This document shows, in pieces, positions 1 to 7,206 of a DNA stretch of 15,946 nucleotides. The notes under the pieces are model-generated. The model ran no database searches. It saw nothing but the letters and a program-made list of their open reading frames with translations, and had not been told where the DNA came from. Source of the DNA: an uncultured Campylobacterota bacterium (GTDB taxonomy: Bacteria; Campylobacterota; Campylobacteria; Campylobacterales; Arcobacteraceae); assembly GCA_903821805.1 (NCBI GenBank), contig CAIJNA010000200.1, forward strand, positions 1 through 15,946. Direction: 5' to 3'. The number at the start of each line of letters is the position of its first letter. The first letter of the stretch is position 1. A program made the position numbers and the translations under genes.

Positions 1-1072
1 AAATTATAAGAGCCAATACTTGAAGTGCTGATGCTAAACCATCTCCAGTTTTCGCAACATCACCAAAAATGATGTGTCCACTTTGCTCTCCACCAAAATT
101 GATGTTTTTTTCTTTCATTATTTCTAAAACATATTTATCGCCAACATTTGAACGGAACAATTTAATTCCATTTGCTTTTAAATATTCTTCAAGTGCAACA
201 TTGCTCATAACAGTTGCTACGCAACTATTTGATGGAAGCTTTCCTTCATTTTTTAAAAATACAGCTAGGGCACCTATTAATTTATCACCGTCAATAACTT
301 CACCTTTTTCGTCAACAATAACTAATCTATCAGCGTCTCCATCAAGTGCAATTCCAATATCAGCTCGATACTCCCTAATAACTTTTCCGATATTTTGTGG
401 ATGAAGAGCCCCGCAATCTTCATTAATATTAAATCCGTCTGGTTTATTGTTTAACACTATTAAATCAGCACCAAGTTCTTCTAAAATAGTTGGGGCAACT
501 TTATAAGCAGCACCATTTGCACAATCTAGAACTATTCTTAGATTATTTAAAGACATAGCTTTTGGGAAAGAAGTTTTTATTGAAACTATATATCTACCAA
601 TAACATCATCAATTCTTTTTGCTTTTCCTATGTTTTTTCCTGTTGCTTGAGATGAAGCTAATAGTTTTTCATCATAAAAAATCTCTTCGATTTTTGCTTC
701 AACATCAGTATTTAATTTATCACCTTTACAGTTGAAAAACTTTATTCCATTGTCTTCAAATGGATTGTGTGAAGCACTAAGCATTATTCCAGCATCACAT
801 CTCATTGATTCCGTTAAATAAGCAATTGCGGGAGTTGGCATAGGACCTATTTGAATTACATCATACCCTACACTTGTAAATCCACTAACAAGTGCATTTT
901 CTATCATATAGCCACTTCTTCTAGTATCTTTACCTAGAAGAATTTTTTTGCTTTTCTTTGTTGATACATTATTAAAATATATTCCAGCAGCTTGAGCCAA
1001 TTTAAGTGCAGTCATTGCATCTAAAAAATCACCAGCTTTTCCTCTAACACCGTCTGTTCCAAATAGTTTCAT
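1..1072 (-). CDS. glmM: Phosphoglucosamine mutase GlmM (3' end outside window)
   Basis: The enzyme interconverts glucosamine-6-phosphate and glucosamine-1-phosphate in the cytoplasm, feeding GlmU and UDP-GlcNAc synthesis for peptidoglycan and LPS. Translated from the ATG at 1072, it starts MKLFGTDGVRG, the family's N-terminal signature. The phosphoserine loop SASHNP has its serine at residue 101, and the metal-binding DGDADR lies at about 244-249. A GGEQSGH sugar-binding motif follows near the left edge. About 357 residues are visible of a family length near 445, so roughly the last 90 residues, including the phosphate-binding C-terminal domain, lie outside the window. The gene diverges from rpsT, a neighbourhood also found in Helicobacter. 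A TTGATG/TAAAAT promoter pair sits just upstream. The frame is open throughout and I see no damage. Confidence 0.97.
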   Translation of the reverse strand, partial: MKLFGTDGVRGKAGDFLDAMTALKLAQAAGIYFNNVSTKKSKKILLGKDTRRSGYMIENALVSGFTSVGYDVIQIGPMPTPAIAYLTESMRCDAGIMLSASHNPFEDNGIKFFNCKGDKLNTDVEAKIEEIFYDEKLLASSQATGKNIGKAKRIDDVIGRYIVSIKTSFPKAMSLNNLRIVLDCANGAAYKVAPTILEELGADLIVLNNKPDGFNINEDCGALHPQNIGKVIREYRADIGIALDGDADRLVIVDEKGEVIDGDKLIGALAVFLKNEGKLPSNSCVATVMSNVALEEYLKANGIKLFRSNVGDKYVLEIMKEKNINFGGEQSGHIIFGDVAKTGDGLASALQVLALII

Positions 1073-1286
1073 TGCTTTTCTTTATGTTGATTTATTAATG
1101 AATTTTATCAAATGATTACTTAACATCAATTTTGCGAGATTTTAGAGCTTAAATAGCGTAAAAGCAAATATTAACTAAAGCTTATTTTAAGTGGTTCTTA
1201 AGTAGTATTCCACACAAAAATTCGCCAAAACCCCATAATTCAGTGGGTTACGCCAATAAAAATTAAAAAATAAGAGGATTACCAAT
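1073..1286. other. Divergent glmM/rpsT intergenic region
   Basis: This 214-base AT-rich spacer separates two divergent genes, so it should carry both promoters. The glmM promoter is listed separately. For rpsT the best -10 candidate is CATAAT at 1234-1239, without a convincing -35; TAGTAT at 1203-1208 is a weaker alternative. The rpsT ribosome binding site, AGAGGA, is about seven bases before its ATG. A small AACCC/GGGTT inverted repeat (1229-1233 and 1245-1249) is present but is too weak to call a regulatory structure. I see no RNA gene or open reading frame here. Confidence 0.5.
1102..1129 (-). promoter_or_regulatory. Likely sigma-70 promoter of glmM
   Basis: On the minus strand TTGATG (1124-1129) and TAAAAT (1102-1107) are separated by 16 bases. 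This matches the consensus at 4 of 6 and 5 of 6 positions. Transcription would start near 1095, about 23 bases before the glmM ATG. It is based on pattern only. Confidence 0.5.
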
Positions 1287-1547
1287 ATGGCAAATCATAA
1301 ACAAACTGCAAAAAGAGCAAAACAAACGATCGTAAAAACTGAAAGAAATAGATTTTACAAAACAAGAATCAAAAACATCACAAAAGCTGTATTAGTAGCT
1401 ATCGATGCAAATGATAAAGAAAAAGCAATGGATGCAATGAAAACTGCAAATAAATATTTACACCATTGTGTAAGTAAAAACATTCTTAAACTTGGTACTG
1501 CTTCTAGAAAAGTAAGTAGATTACAACAAAGAATTAATTCACTATAA
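1287..1547 (+). CDS. rpsT: Small ribosomal subunit protein S20
   Basis: S20 is a primary binder of 16S rRNA in the 30S subunit, contacting the 5' domain and helix 44. The 86-residue product has the family length and its typical start MANHKQTAKRAKQ, followed by a lysine/arginine-rich helical body and an end with alternating basic residues (SRKVSRLQQRIN). The start is supported by AGAGGA upstream. The gene is followed by a strong hairpin and then, after 64 bases, by prfA on the same strand, an order known from Helicobacter. It diverges from glmM. Confidence 0.98.
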   Translation: MANHKQTAKRAKQTIVKTERNRFYKTRIKNITKAVLVAIDANDKEKAMDAMKTANKYLHHCVSKNILKLGTASRKVSRLQQRINSL

Positions 1548-1555
1548 CGACTCTA

Positions 1556-1586
1556 AAAGGTAGGCTATCGCCTGCCTTTCTTCTGT
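1556..1586 (+). terminator. Hairpin terminator or attenuator between rpsT and prfA
   Basis: AAAGGTAGGC (1556-1565) pairs with GCCTGCCTTT (1570-1579) around a TATC loop. This gives ten pairs including one U-G wobble. The following stretch TTTCTTCTGT is pyrimidine-rich but not an unbroken T run, so some transcription may pass into prfA. It begins nine bases after the rpsT stop. Confidence 0.75.
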
Positions 1587-1611
1587 ACAAAACTCCACTT
1601 AAGGCAATCCA

Positions 1612-2679
1612 ATGTTACAAGAAAAACTCAAATCTTTTATAAAAAGAAGTGAAGATATACACGATTTATTGGCTTCATCTGACATATTAAACGATATCAA
1701 AAGAATGACTGCATTATCAAAAGAACAATCTAGTATTGCAAAAATTGTAACTGCCGCAAAAGAATACAATCAAATTATTGAAGACATTGAAGAAAATAAA
1801 ATGTTACTTGACGATAAAGAATTAGCTGAGCTTGCAAAAGAAGAGCTTAGGGATCTAGAACAACGAAAACCAATCCTGGAAGAAGAGATTAAAATTCTTT
1901 TACTTCCAAAAGATCCAAATGATGATAAAAATATTTATATTGAGCTAAGAGCTGGGACTGGTGGAGATGAAGCTGCACTATTTGTTTCTGACTTATTTAG
2001 GGCTTATATCAGATATGCTGAAAATCAAGGTTGGAAAACTGAAATTATGAGTAGTAGTGAAAGTGAATCTGGTGGATTTAAAGAGATGGTTTTCCTTGTA
2101 AAAGGTGAATCTGTTTACAGTAAAATGAAATTTGAAAGTGGAATTCACAGAGTTCAAAGAGTTCCTGAAACTGAATCTCAAGGGAGAGTTCATACATCTG
2201 CCATTACTGTTGCAGTTATTCCTGAGGTTGATGATATTGAAATCGAAATTAGAGAGCAAGATTTAAAAATTGACGTTATGAGAAGTAGTGGAAGTGGTGG
2301 TCAATCTGTTAATACAACAGATAGTGCTGTTCGTATAACTCACTTACCTTCTGGAATTGTTGTAACAAATCAAGATCAAAAGTCTCAACATAAAAACAAA
2401 GAAAGAGCCATGAAGGTTCTAAAAGCAAGACTTTACGACATGCAAGAACAAGAAAGAATGAGTAAAGAAGATGCTAATAGAAAAGAGCAAGTTGGAACTG
2501 GTGATAGAAGTGGAAGAATTAGAACTTACAACTATCCTCAAGGGCGAATATCTGACCATAGAATCAATCTGACTCTTTATCGTTTAGATAATATTATGCA
2601 AGATGGATTACTTGAAGAGATAATTGATCCTCTTACAGCTGATTATCAAGCAAGACTTATGGAAGCTGCTGGCGTATAA
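1612..2679 (+). CDS. prfA: Peptide chain release factor 1 (RF1)
   Basis: RF1 recognises UAA and UAG stop codons in the ribosomal A site and triggers hydrolysis of peptidyl-tRNA. The 355-residue protein has the RF1 form of the codon-reading tripeptide, PxT (PET at 185-187, inside HRVQRVPETESQGR). RF2 would have SPF there. The universal GGQ motif is at 229-231, with Gln231 the residue normally methylated by PrmC. The RAGTGGDEAALF segment of domain 2 begins near residue 113. An N-terminal alpha-helical, acidic region (about 1-100) matches domain 1. Length is usual for the family. The ATG is preceded by AAGG. The stop codon overlaps a TATAAT sequence that may serve the next gene. Confidence 0.98.
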   Translation: MLQEKLKSFIKRSEDIHDLLASSDILNDIKRMTALSKEQSSIAKIVTAAKEYNQIIEDIEENKMLLDDKELAELAKEELRDLEQRKPILEEEIKILLLPKDPNDDKNIYIELRAGTGGDEAALFVSDLFRAYIRYAENQGWKTEIMSSSESESGGFKEMVFLVKGESVYSKMKFESGIHRVQRVPETESQGRVHTSAITVAVIPEVDDIEIEIREQDLKIDVMRSSGSGGQSVNTTDSAVRITHLPSGIVVTNQDQKSQHKNKERAMKVLKARLYDMQEQERMSKEDANRKEQVGTGDRSGRIRTYNYPQGRISDHRINLTLYRLDNIMQDGLLEEIIDPLTADYQARLMEAAGV

Positions 2680-2701
2680 TTAGTTGTGACTTCAATCACA
2701 A
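2675..2701 (+). promoter_or_regulatory. Possible promoter with CRP-type palindrome upstream of the NFACT gene
   Basis: TATAAT (2675-2680) overlaps the prfA stop codon. Four bases later comes TTGTGACTTCAATCACAA (2684-2701), a perfect inverted repeat of the form TGTGA-N6-TCACA, which is the E. coli CRP consensus. If the -10 is real, the palindrome covers the transcription start and would suit a repressor. No good -35 is visible, which is usual for Campylobacterota sigma-70 promoters. The repeat could instead be a 6-bp RNA hairpin; it has no T run after it, so it is unlikely to be a terminator. Confidence 0.35.
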
Positions 2702-2713
2702 AAAGTTGGTAAA

Positions 2714-4060
2714 ATGAAATACTTTGAATTAAAAGCTTTTTGTGAATATCTACAAAGATTTAACGAAATTAAACATATTAAAAGAGTAGAAAACAATACT
2801 CTAAAAGTAGAATTCCAAAAAAACGTTGTAATATTTTTTGATATGACACGAGGAAATGCTACAGCTTATACAAAAACTAATACGGAAGATTCTATTCATC
2901 CTGCAAATACAAAAAAAGATTTTAAATCTCCTTTTGATGTGCTACTTCGCAAAAAATTTACAGCAAGTAAAATAGAAAAAATTTATCTTAAAAATGATGA
3001 CAAAGTACTTTGTTTTGAAGTGTCCGCGAGATCTAGCTATAAAAAAGAAATTGTTACTCTACAATTTGAATTCACTGGAAAAAATACAAATGTAATCATC
3101 TTAGATGAGCACAATACAATTTTAGAAGCACTTCGTCACATCGATGAATCTAGCTCATCTAGGGTTATAAAAGTTGGAATAAAACTTGATGATTTACCAA
3201 GACCTAATTTTAAATTTGAAGAAAAAGATTGTATCGACATTGAACAAACGCTCGCAAATAATTACTTAGGAAATGAGCTTAAAGAGCTTGAAAACACAAA
3301 AACACAAAAAATCAGTGTCATATCAAAACAAAAAGAGAAACTGCAAAGTATTCTGAATTCACTTCAAAGCATTGATGTTTTAGAAGAAGAATCGCAAGAA
3401 TTATACAAAAATGCAAATATTATTTTATCAAATTTGCATAATATTAAATCATATGAAAAAGAAGCTACATTTGATGATTTTGATGGTGGCAGAACAACAA
3501 TCAAGTTTGACAAGAACTACCCGACGCCATCAAGATATGCTGACTTCTTGTTTAAAAGCGCGAAAAAATTAAAACAAAAAAAAGAAAATCAATATCTTGA
3601 ATATGAAAATTTATCTCAAAAGATTGAATTTTTTGAAAGATTGGCAGTTATCATAAAAAATGCTAAAACAATACAGGAGATAGAATTCTATCTACCAAAG
3701 AAAGATAAAAATATCAAGAAAACAAAAAAAATGGAGCCATATCAAAGTTTTTTTATTGATGGATTCAAAATAATGTTGGGTCGGGATGAGAGGGAAAATA
3801 TTTTCCTTTTGGAAAACAGTAAAGCGAGCGATTTTTGGTTTCATCTTCAAGGCCAGCCATCATCTCATGTGATAGTCCAAAATACAAAAAAAGATATTCC
3901 AGATCACATTATTGAAGAGGCTGCCAAAATATGTGCCAAATTTTCAAGCGATAATGATGGTGTTTTTGTCATAGATTTTACACAAAGAAGAAATGTCAAA
4001 ATTCAAACAAAAGCAAATGTCTTATACAACCCATACTCAACAGTTGTTATCAAAATATAG
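2714..4060 (+). CDS. NFACT-family protein, RqcH/Rqc2 homologue
   Basis: Proteins of this family (often misnamed fibronectin-binding) bind stalled 50S-peptidyl-tRNA complexes; B. subtilis RqcH adds C-terminal alanine tails. The N-terminal part (about 1-170) has family features such as LLRKKF at 77-82 and a beta-rich segment. A lysine/glutamate-rich, coiled-coil-like middle follows (about 185-310). The C-terminal NFACT-R domain (about 344-447) has FKIMLGRDERENIFLL, SDFWFHLQGQPSSHVIV and DFTQRRNVK. At the place of the RqcH Asp-Arg pair this protein has Asp96-Lys97. At 448 residues it is shorter than B. subtilis RqcH (about 570), as I recall for other Campylobacterota members. The ATG lacks a strong Shine-Dalgarno sequence. 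The gene lies 34 bases after prfA and converges on the lipoprotein operon, 22 bases away. The family call is firm; alanine tailing here is inference. Confidence 0.88.
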   Translation: MKYFELKAFCEYLQRFNEIKHIKRVENNTLKVEFQKNVVIFFDMTRGNATAYTKTNTEDSIHPANTKKDFKSPFDVLLRKKFTASKIEKIYLKNDDKVLCFEVSARSSYKKEIVTLQFEFTGKNTNVIILDEHNTILEALRHIDESSSSRVIKVGIKLDDLPRPNFKFEEKDCIDIEQTLANNYLGNELKELENTKTQKISVISKQKEKLQSILNSLQSIDVLEEESQELYKNANIILSNLHNIKSYEKEATFDDFDGGRTTIKFDKNYPTPSRYADFLFKSAKKLKQKKENQYLEYENLSQKIEFFERLAVIIKNAKTIQEIEFYLPKKDKNIKKTKKMEPYQSFFIDGFKIMLGRDERENIFLLENSKASDFWFHLQGQPSSHVIVQNTKKDIPDHIIEEAAKICAKFSSDNDGVFVIDFTQRRNVKIQTKANVLYNPYSTVVIKI

Positions 4061-4082
4061 ATTACGATATTTAAATTTAGTG

Positions 4083-5084
4083 TTATTTTCCAAACACAAT
4101 TTTGTCTAGAGTAACACTCTCGAGTTCTTCTCTAAATCTTTTCGATGCATCTTCTAAAGCGCTTTCTTGAGATGTTGAAGATCGCCCAACTGTACTAATA
4201 ATTTTGTTTGATACAATTTTCTCATCACTTATTACAGATATAGTTATTGTTACTTTTGCTATATTCCATCCATTTGTCATGCTGTATTTTGGTTGAACAT
4301 TTAATTTTATTGAAACATCACTTTTTGATGAATTGCTTGAGATCTTAAATTTATTTAAATTTAGCATATCAACAATATGATCTGCAAAATATTTTTCCTG
4401 TATGCTTGTCTCAACACTCACTATACAAGCTTGTTTGATGTCATCAAGAGAATCTATGTATTTATCATATTTCTTTACATACAAAGGATATGAGAATTCA
4501 TTATTGATTGCATTTAATACAATAGCTTGTGCTTTTGCTTCTTTAATCATGGGGTACATATCTTGCAATATATGAATTTGTGATAATTTTGATTTGCCGT
4601 CAAGTGAACCATGCAATTCATCAATTCTATTATCTCTAGTATCAAATTCACTTTTTTTCTGAGTAAATAAATCTATCCTATTTACTTGCATTAGTACATA
4701 AAATCTTCCATTAATCAGTTGACTATTTTTAACTGTTGCATTTGTAAACTTTATCTTTTGAACTTCAACTTTCACATCTTTTGAAATATCTTTCGAATAT
4801 GAATCTTTCCCATTTAATACACTTGTCTTTGTTGTTGTTTGCAGAGATGATGATATTGAAACAACTAATCCTGCGGCCATATTATTTAAAGCATTTGATT
4901 TCGCAGCTTCAAGATTTTCACCATCACCAGAACCATACAAAAATAAACCAGTATTTGCTGGTGAATTTAAATACCATTGTGGAATTTCAATATCCTGCTT
5001 AGAATTAACGCATCCCACAAATGCAAGACTAAACACAACCATAAGGGAGCTAAAAACTGTTTTTTTAAGGTTATTATATTTCAA
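4083..5084 (-). CDS. LPP20-family outer-membrane lipoprotein (putative)
   Basis: This 333-residue lipoprotein resembles the LPP20 family (Helicobacter Lpp20, flagellar FlgP). It starts with TTG at 5084, supported by AAAAGG six bases upstream. The only nearby ATG (residue 15) would remove the basic n-region of the signal peptide. The signal peptide ends in a lipobox, FVGC, with the lipidated cysteine at residue 25. Residues about 34-140 fit the LPP20 pattern: PQWYLNSP, then LYGSGDG, an alanine-rich helix (EAAKSNALNNMAAGL) and a beta-rich part. The rest (about 150-333) is a mixed alpha/beta region of unknown function ending in FGK. The start codon lies 13 bases after the stop of the csgG-like gene, so the two are almost certainly co-transcribed and probably act together at the outer membrane. 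Exact role unknown. Confidence 0.82.
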   Translation of the reverse strand: MKYNNLKKTVFSSLMVVFSLAFVGCVNSKQDIEIPQWYLNSPANTGLFLYGSGDGENLEAAKSNALNNMAAGLVVSISSSLQTTTKTSVLNGKDSYSKDISKDVKVEVQKIKFTNATVKNSQLINGRFYVLMQVNRIDLFTQKKSEFDTRDNRIDELHGSLDGKSKLSQIHILQDMYPMIKEAKAQAIVLNAINNEFSYPLYVKKYDKYIDSLDDIKQACIVSVETSIQEKYFADHIVDMLNLNKFKISSNSSKSDVSIKLNVQPKYSMTNGWNIAKVTITISVISDEKIVSNKIISTVGRSSTSQESALEDASKRFREELESVTLDKIVFGK

Positions 5085-5097
5085 CTGTTACCTTTTA

Positions 5098-6252
5098 TTA
5101 ATATAGTTTTTGGACTAATTGACCAATTTTTAAATTTGATCCATCGCCATCTTGAATAGTTGTCCATGTTGTAGATGGTGTGATTTGTTGTGTTGCTTTT
5201 AATTTTATATTTGTCATTGTAATATCACAGCTTTCTTTACCAGTAATAGGATCAACCAGAGAATCAAATACTAAAGCTTGGAAAATTTGGTTTTCAACAA
5301 CTTTAAAATCTCGGCCAATATTTACTTGAGCAATAATATCTTTATTTTTAGATTTTAACTGTGTTATATAGCCTTTAACCGAGAAATAAGTAGCAAAATC
5401 TGGTGCGATTTCAGGCAACACATCCATCATAGCTTTTTTGATAGCACCAACAACTTGGTCATAATTTGGATTTGGAATTTTACCTATATTTGTTGAGCCT
5501 TCCAGTGTTCTTGTGAACTCAATTTTTCCTGTTTCTACGTCAATAATTTTTATTGTTGCCTTAGAACTTACTATCATTCCATCAGTTACAGATGCACCGA
5601 CTTGCATAAGCATGCCCATTAGCTTTACACCATTATTATCAGATTGTGATGTAGATCTTCCTACAGCATTTGCGGCACCACTATTATCTCGATATTTTTG
5701 ATCTACATTGTCTATTGAACCAGTAATAATATATTTAGCGCCCGATAATTTACCAAATTTAGCTACAGTTGCTGGATCTACAAGGCCACTATCTTGAAAT
5801 TTTAACTCTGTATTTATCTTGTCCATATCGCTTCTTGTAAGCAATATTGCTCCGCCACTATTTACAACCATAGATTCTAAAGGACCAGTAAAAGATTCCG
5901 CTAGTTTAGCATCAACACTCCTATTTTCAGTGTTTGAATTACTATTTGTTTGACTAGCTCCACCAGCAATAAATTTTCCAGGAGTCATTCCAACTCCAAT
6001 TAGAGCAGAACTATTTCGTCGTGAGTCAGTTTTTGAAATCTCTGCTTTACCGAAAGTCGAATTATTAGTAAAATCCACAACAGCAACTTTTGGCATAGCT
6101 GAATTATAATATGGTCTACAAATATCTGGGATTTCAACTTTATGATTGATTTTATTTGGATATGCTGCCACATCGATCTCATTTTTTCCACAGCCTGTCA
6201 TTATCACAATAGTAGCTGTCAAGAGAACTAAAACTTTGATGATGTTATTCAT
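5098..6252 (-). CDS. CsgG/HfaB-like outer-membrane lipoprotein
   Basis: CsgG-family lipoproteins form oligomeric rings or pores in the outer membrane (curli export, holdfast anchoring). This 384-residue protein has a signal peptide with lipobox MTGC and lipidated Cys21. The CsgG-like core (about 53-285) begins PKVAVVDFTNNST. It continues with SGGAILLTRSDMDKINTELKFQ, the segment FGKLSGAKYIITGSI, and a beta stretch with IKIIDVETGKIEFTRTLEGST. Residues about 290-384 are an extra beta-rich domain (KGYITQLKSKNKDIIAQVNI then GRDFKVVENQIFQALVF), which resembles C-terminal domains of FlgT-type proteins; E. coli CsgG, about 277 residues, lacks it. ATG at 6252 follows AAGGA. It is first in a two-gene operon with an LPP20-like gene. 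No csgA, B, E or F homologue is adjacent, so a curli role is not implied. Confidence 0.82.
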   Translation of the reverse strand: MNNIIKVLVLLTATIVIMTGCGKNEIDVAAYPNKINHKVEIPDICRPYYNSAMPKVAVVDFTNNSTFGKAEISKTDSRRNSSALIGVGMTPGKFIAGGASQTNSNSNTENRSVDAKLAESFTGPLESMVVNSGGAILLTRSDMDKINTELKFQDSGLVDPATVAKFGKLSGAKYIITGSIDNVDQKYRDNSGAANAVGRSTSQSDNNGVKLMGMLMQVGASVTDGMIVSSKATIKIIDVETGKIEFTRTLEGSTNIGKIPNPNYDQVVGAIKKAMMDVLPEIAPDFATYFSVKGYITQLKSKNKDIIAQVNIGRDFKVVENQIFQALVFDSLVDPITGKESCDITMTNIKLKATQQITPSTTWTTIQDGDGSNLKIGQLVQKLY

Positions 6253-6268
6253 TTTGTATCCTTATTTT

Positions 6269-6288
6269 GAAGTACAATATTATACTTC
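6269..6288 (-). promoter_or_regulatory. Promoter -10 inside a 20-bp dyad, csgG-like/LPP20 operon
   Basis: The minus strand reads GAAGTATAATATTGTACTTC. It is symmetrical at 18 of 20 positions and contains a perfect TATAAT (6279-6284). Transcription would start near 6272, leaving a short leader with AAGGA before the ATG at 6252. The -35 position is poor. A dyad centred on the -10 box suggests an operator, but the binding protein is unknown. Confidence 0.55.
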
Positions 6289-6312
6289 TTTTGTGATTAA
6301 AGAGCTTATTTT

Positions 6313-7206
6313 CTAGCTTCTTAATAAGTCCCTTAGACTTTCTTTTGGGTCTTTTCCATCCAAAATTAATTTAACTTCTTTTGCTATAGGTGTGTAAATA
6401 TTTTGTTCACAAGAAAGTTTATAAATAGCTTCGCTTGTCTTTACACCCTCTGCAACTTCTCCTAATTCTAGCAATATTTCTTCAAGTGATTTGTTTTTAG
6501 CCAATCCTAATCCAACTCGATAATTTCTACTAAGTATTGATGATGCGGTTAAAAATAAATCCCCAGCTCCACTTAAACCTATAAATGTTTCTGTTTTTGT
6601 TTCTCCAAAATACTTAGAAAATCTTTCCATTTCTACCAGGCCTCTTGAAATAAGACTTGCGCTTGCGTTTTGTCCAAGGCCCAAACCATTACATATTCCA
6701 CTTGCTATTGCTAAAACATTTTTATAAGCACCTGCTATTTCAGCTCCAATAACATCATCACTATAATATGTTTTTATGAAATCCGGAAAGAATGGCGAAA
6801 ACTCATCATAAAAATCTTTTTCCATAGAGTTCAAAACTAAAGCCGTGGGCAAACCTTTCATAACTTCACTTGCAAAAGATGGTCCACTTATAAATCCAAG
6901 ATGTGAAGATGGTACAAATTCCTCATATATCTCCTTTAAAAAACATCCAGTATCTGCCTCTATTCCTTTTGCGGCAACTAAAACTTTTTGCCCTGTATAT
7001 TTAAAATTTGTAGCAAGCCAACTTCGAACACTTTGTGCTGGAATAGCTATAACCAAATAATCACACATCAATGCCTCAGGAAGCGATACAAAGTTTTTTA
7101 TTTGTCTTGGGGTTCGTGAACTTATTAACACTTCATTTTTAAAAGACAATGCATAATGAAGTGCTTCACCCCATTTTCCTGCTCCAATTACTGCTATATT
7201 TGCCAT
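6313..7206 (-). CDS. gpsA: NAD(P)-dependent glycerol-3-phosphate dehydrogenase
   Basis: GpsA reduces dihydroxyacetone phosphate to sn-glycerol-3-phosphate in the cytoplasm, the backbone for phospholipid synthesis. The 297-residue protein begins with the nucleotide-binding fold, glycine motif GAGKWG at 8-13. It has VAAKGIE with Lys80, FISGPSFASEV (about 105-115), GAYKNVLAIASG with Lys162 and FIGLSGAGDLFLT, all conserved in the family; Lys80 and Lys162 match the catalytic-site lysines. It is shorter than the E. coli enzyme (about 340) because of compact loops, with no sign of truncation. The ATG lies inside the end of truA (13-base overlap), with AAAGGA upstream, so translation is coupled. It is the last gene of the lptF-truA-gpsA unit; the csgG-like gene behind it has its own promoter. 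Confidence 0.96.
   Translation of the reverse strand: MANIAVIGAGKWGEALHYALSFKNEVLISSRTPRQIKNFVSLPEALMCDYLVIAIPAQSVRSWLATNFKYTGQKVLVAAKGIEADTGCFLKEIYEEFVPSSHLGFISGPSFASEVMKGLPTALVLNSMEKDFYDEFSPFFPDFIKTYYSDDVIGAEIAGAYKNVLAIASGICNGLGLGQNASASLISRGLVEMERFSKYFGETKTETFIGLSGAGDLFLTASSILSRNYRVGLGLAKNKSLEEILLELGEVAEGVKTSEAIYKLSCEQNIYTPIAKEVKLILDGKDPKESLRDLLRS

Noticed and set aside
69..404. Plus-strand open frame of 111 codons within glmM
   Set aside because: Antisense to a clearly conserved glmM frame carrying the DGDADR and other motifs; a shadow.
1191..1249. Small inverted repeats (GTGG/CCAC and AACCC/GGGTT) in the rpsT leader as a possible S20 autoregulation site
   Set aside because: Stems of four and five pairs with mismatched flanks; nothing matches a known S20 control element.
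4080..4098. GTGTT/AACAC inverted repeat over the stop codon of the LPP20-like gene, near the convergent NFACT end
   Set aside because: Only five AT-rich pairs with an eight-base loop and no T run; too weak to call a bidirectional terminator.
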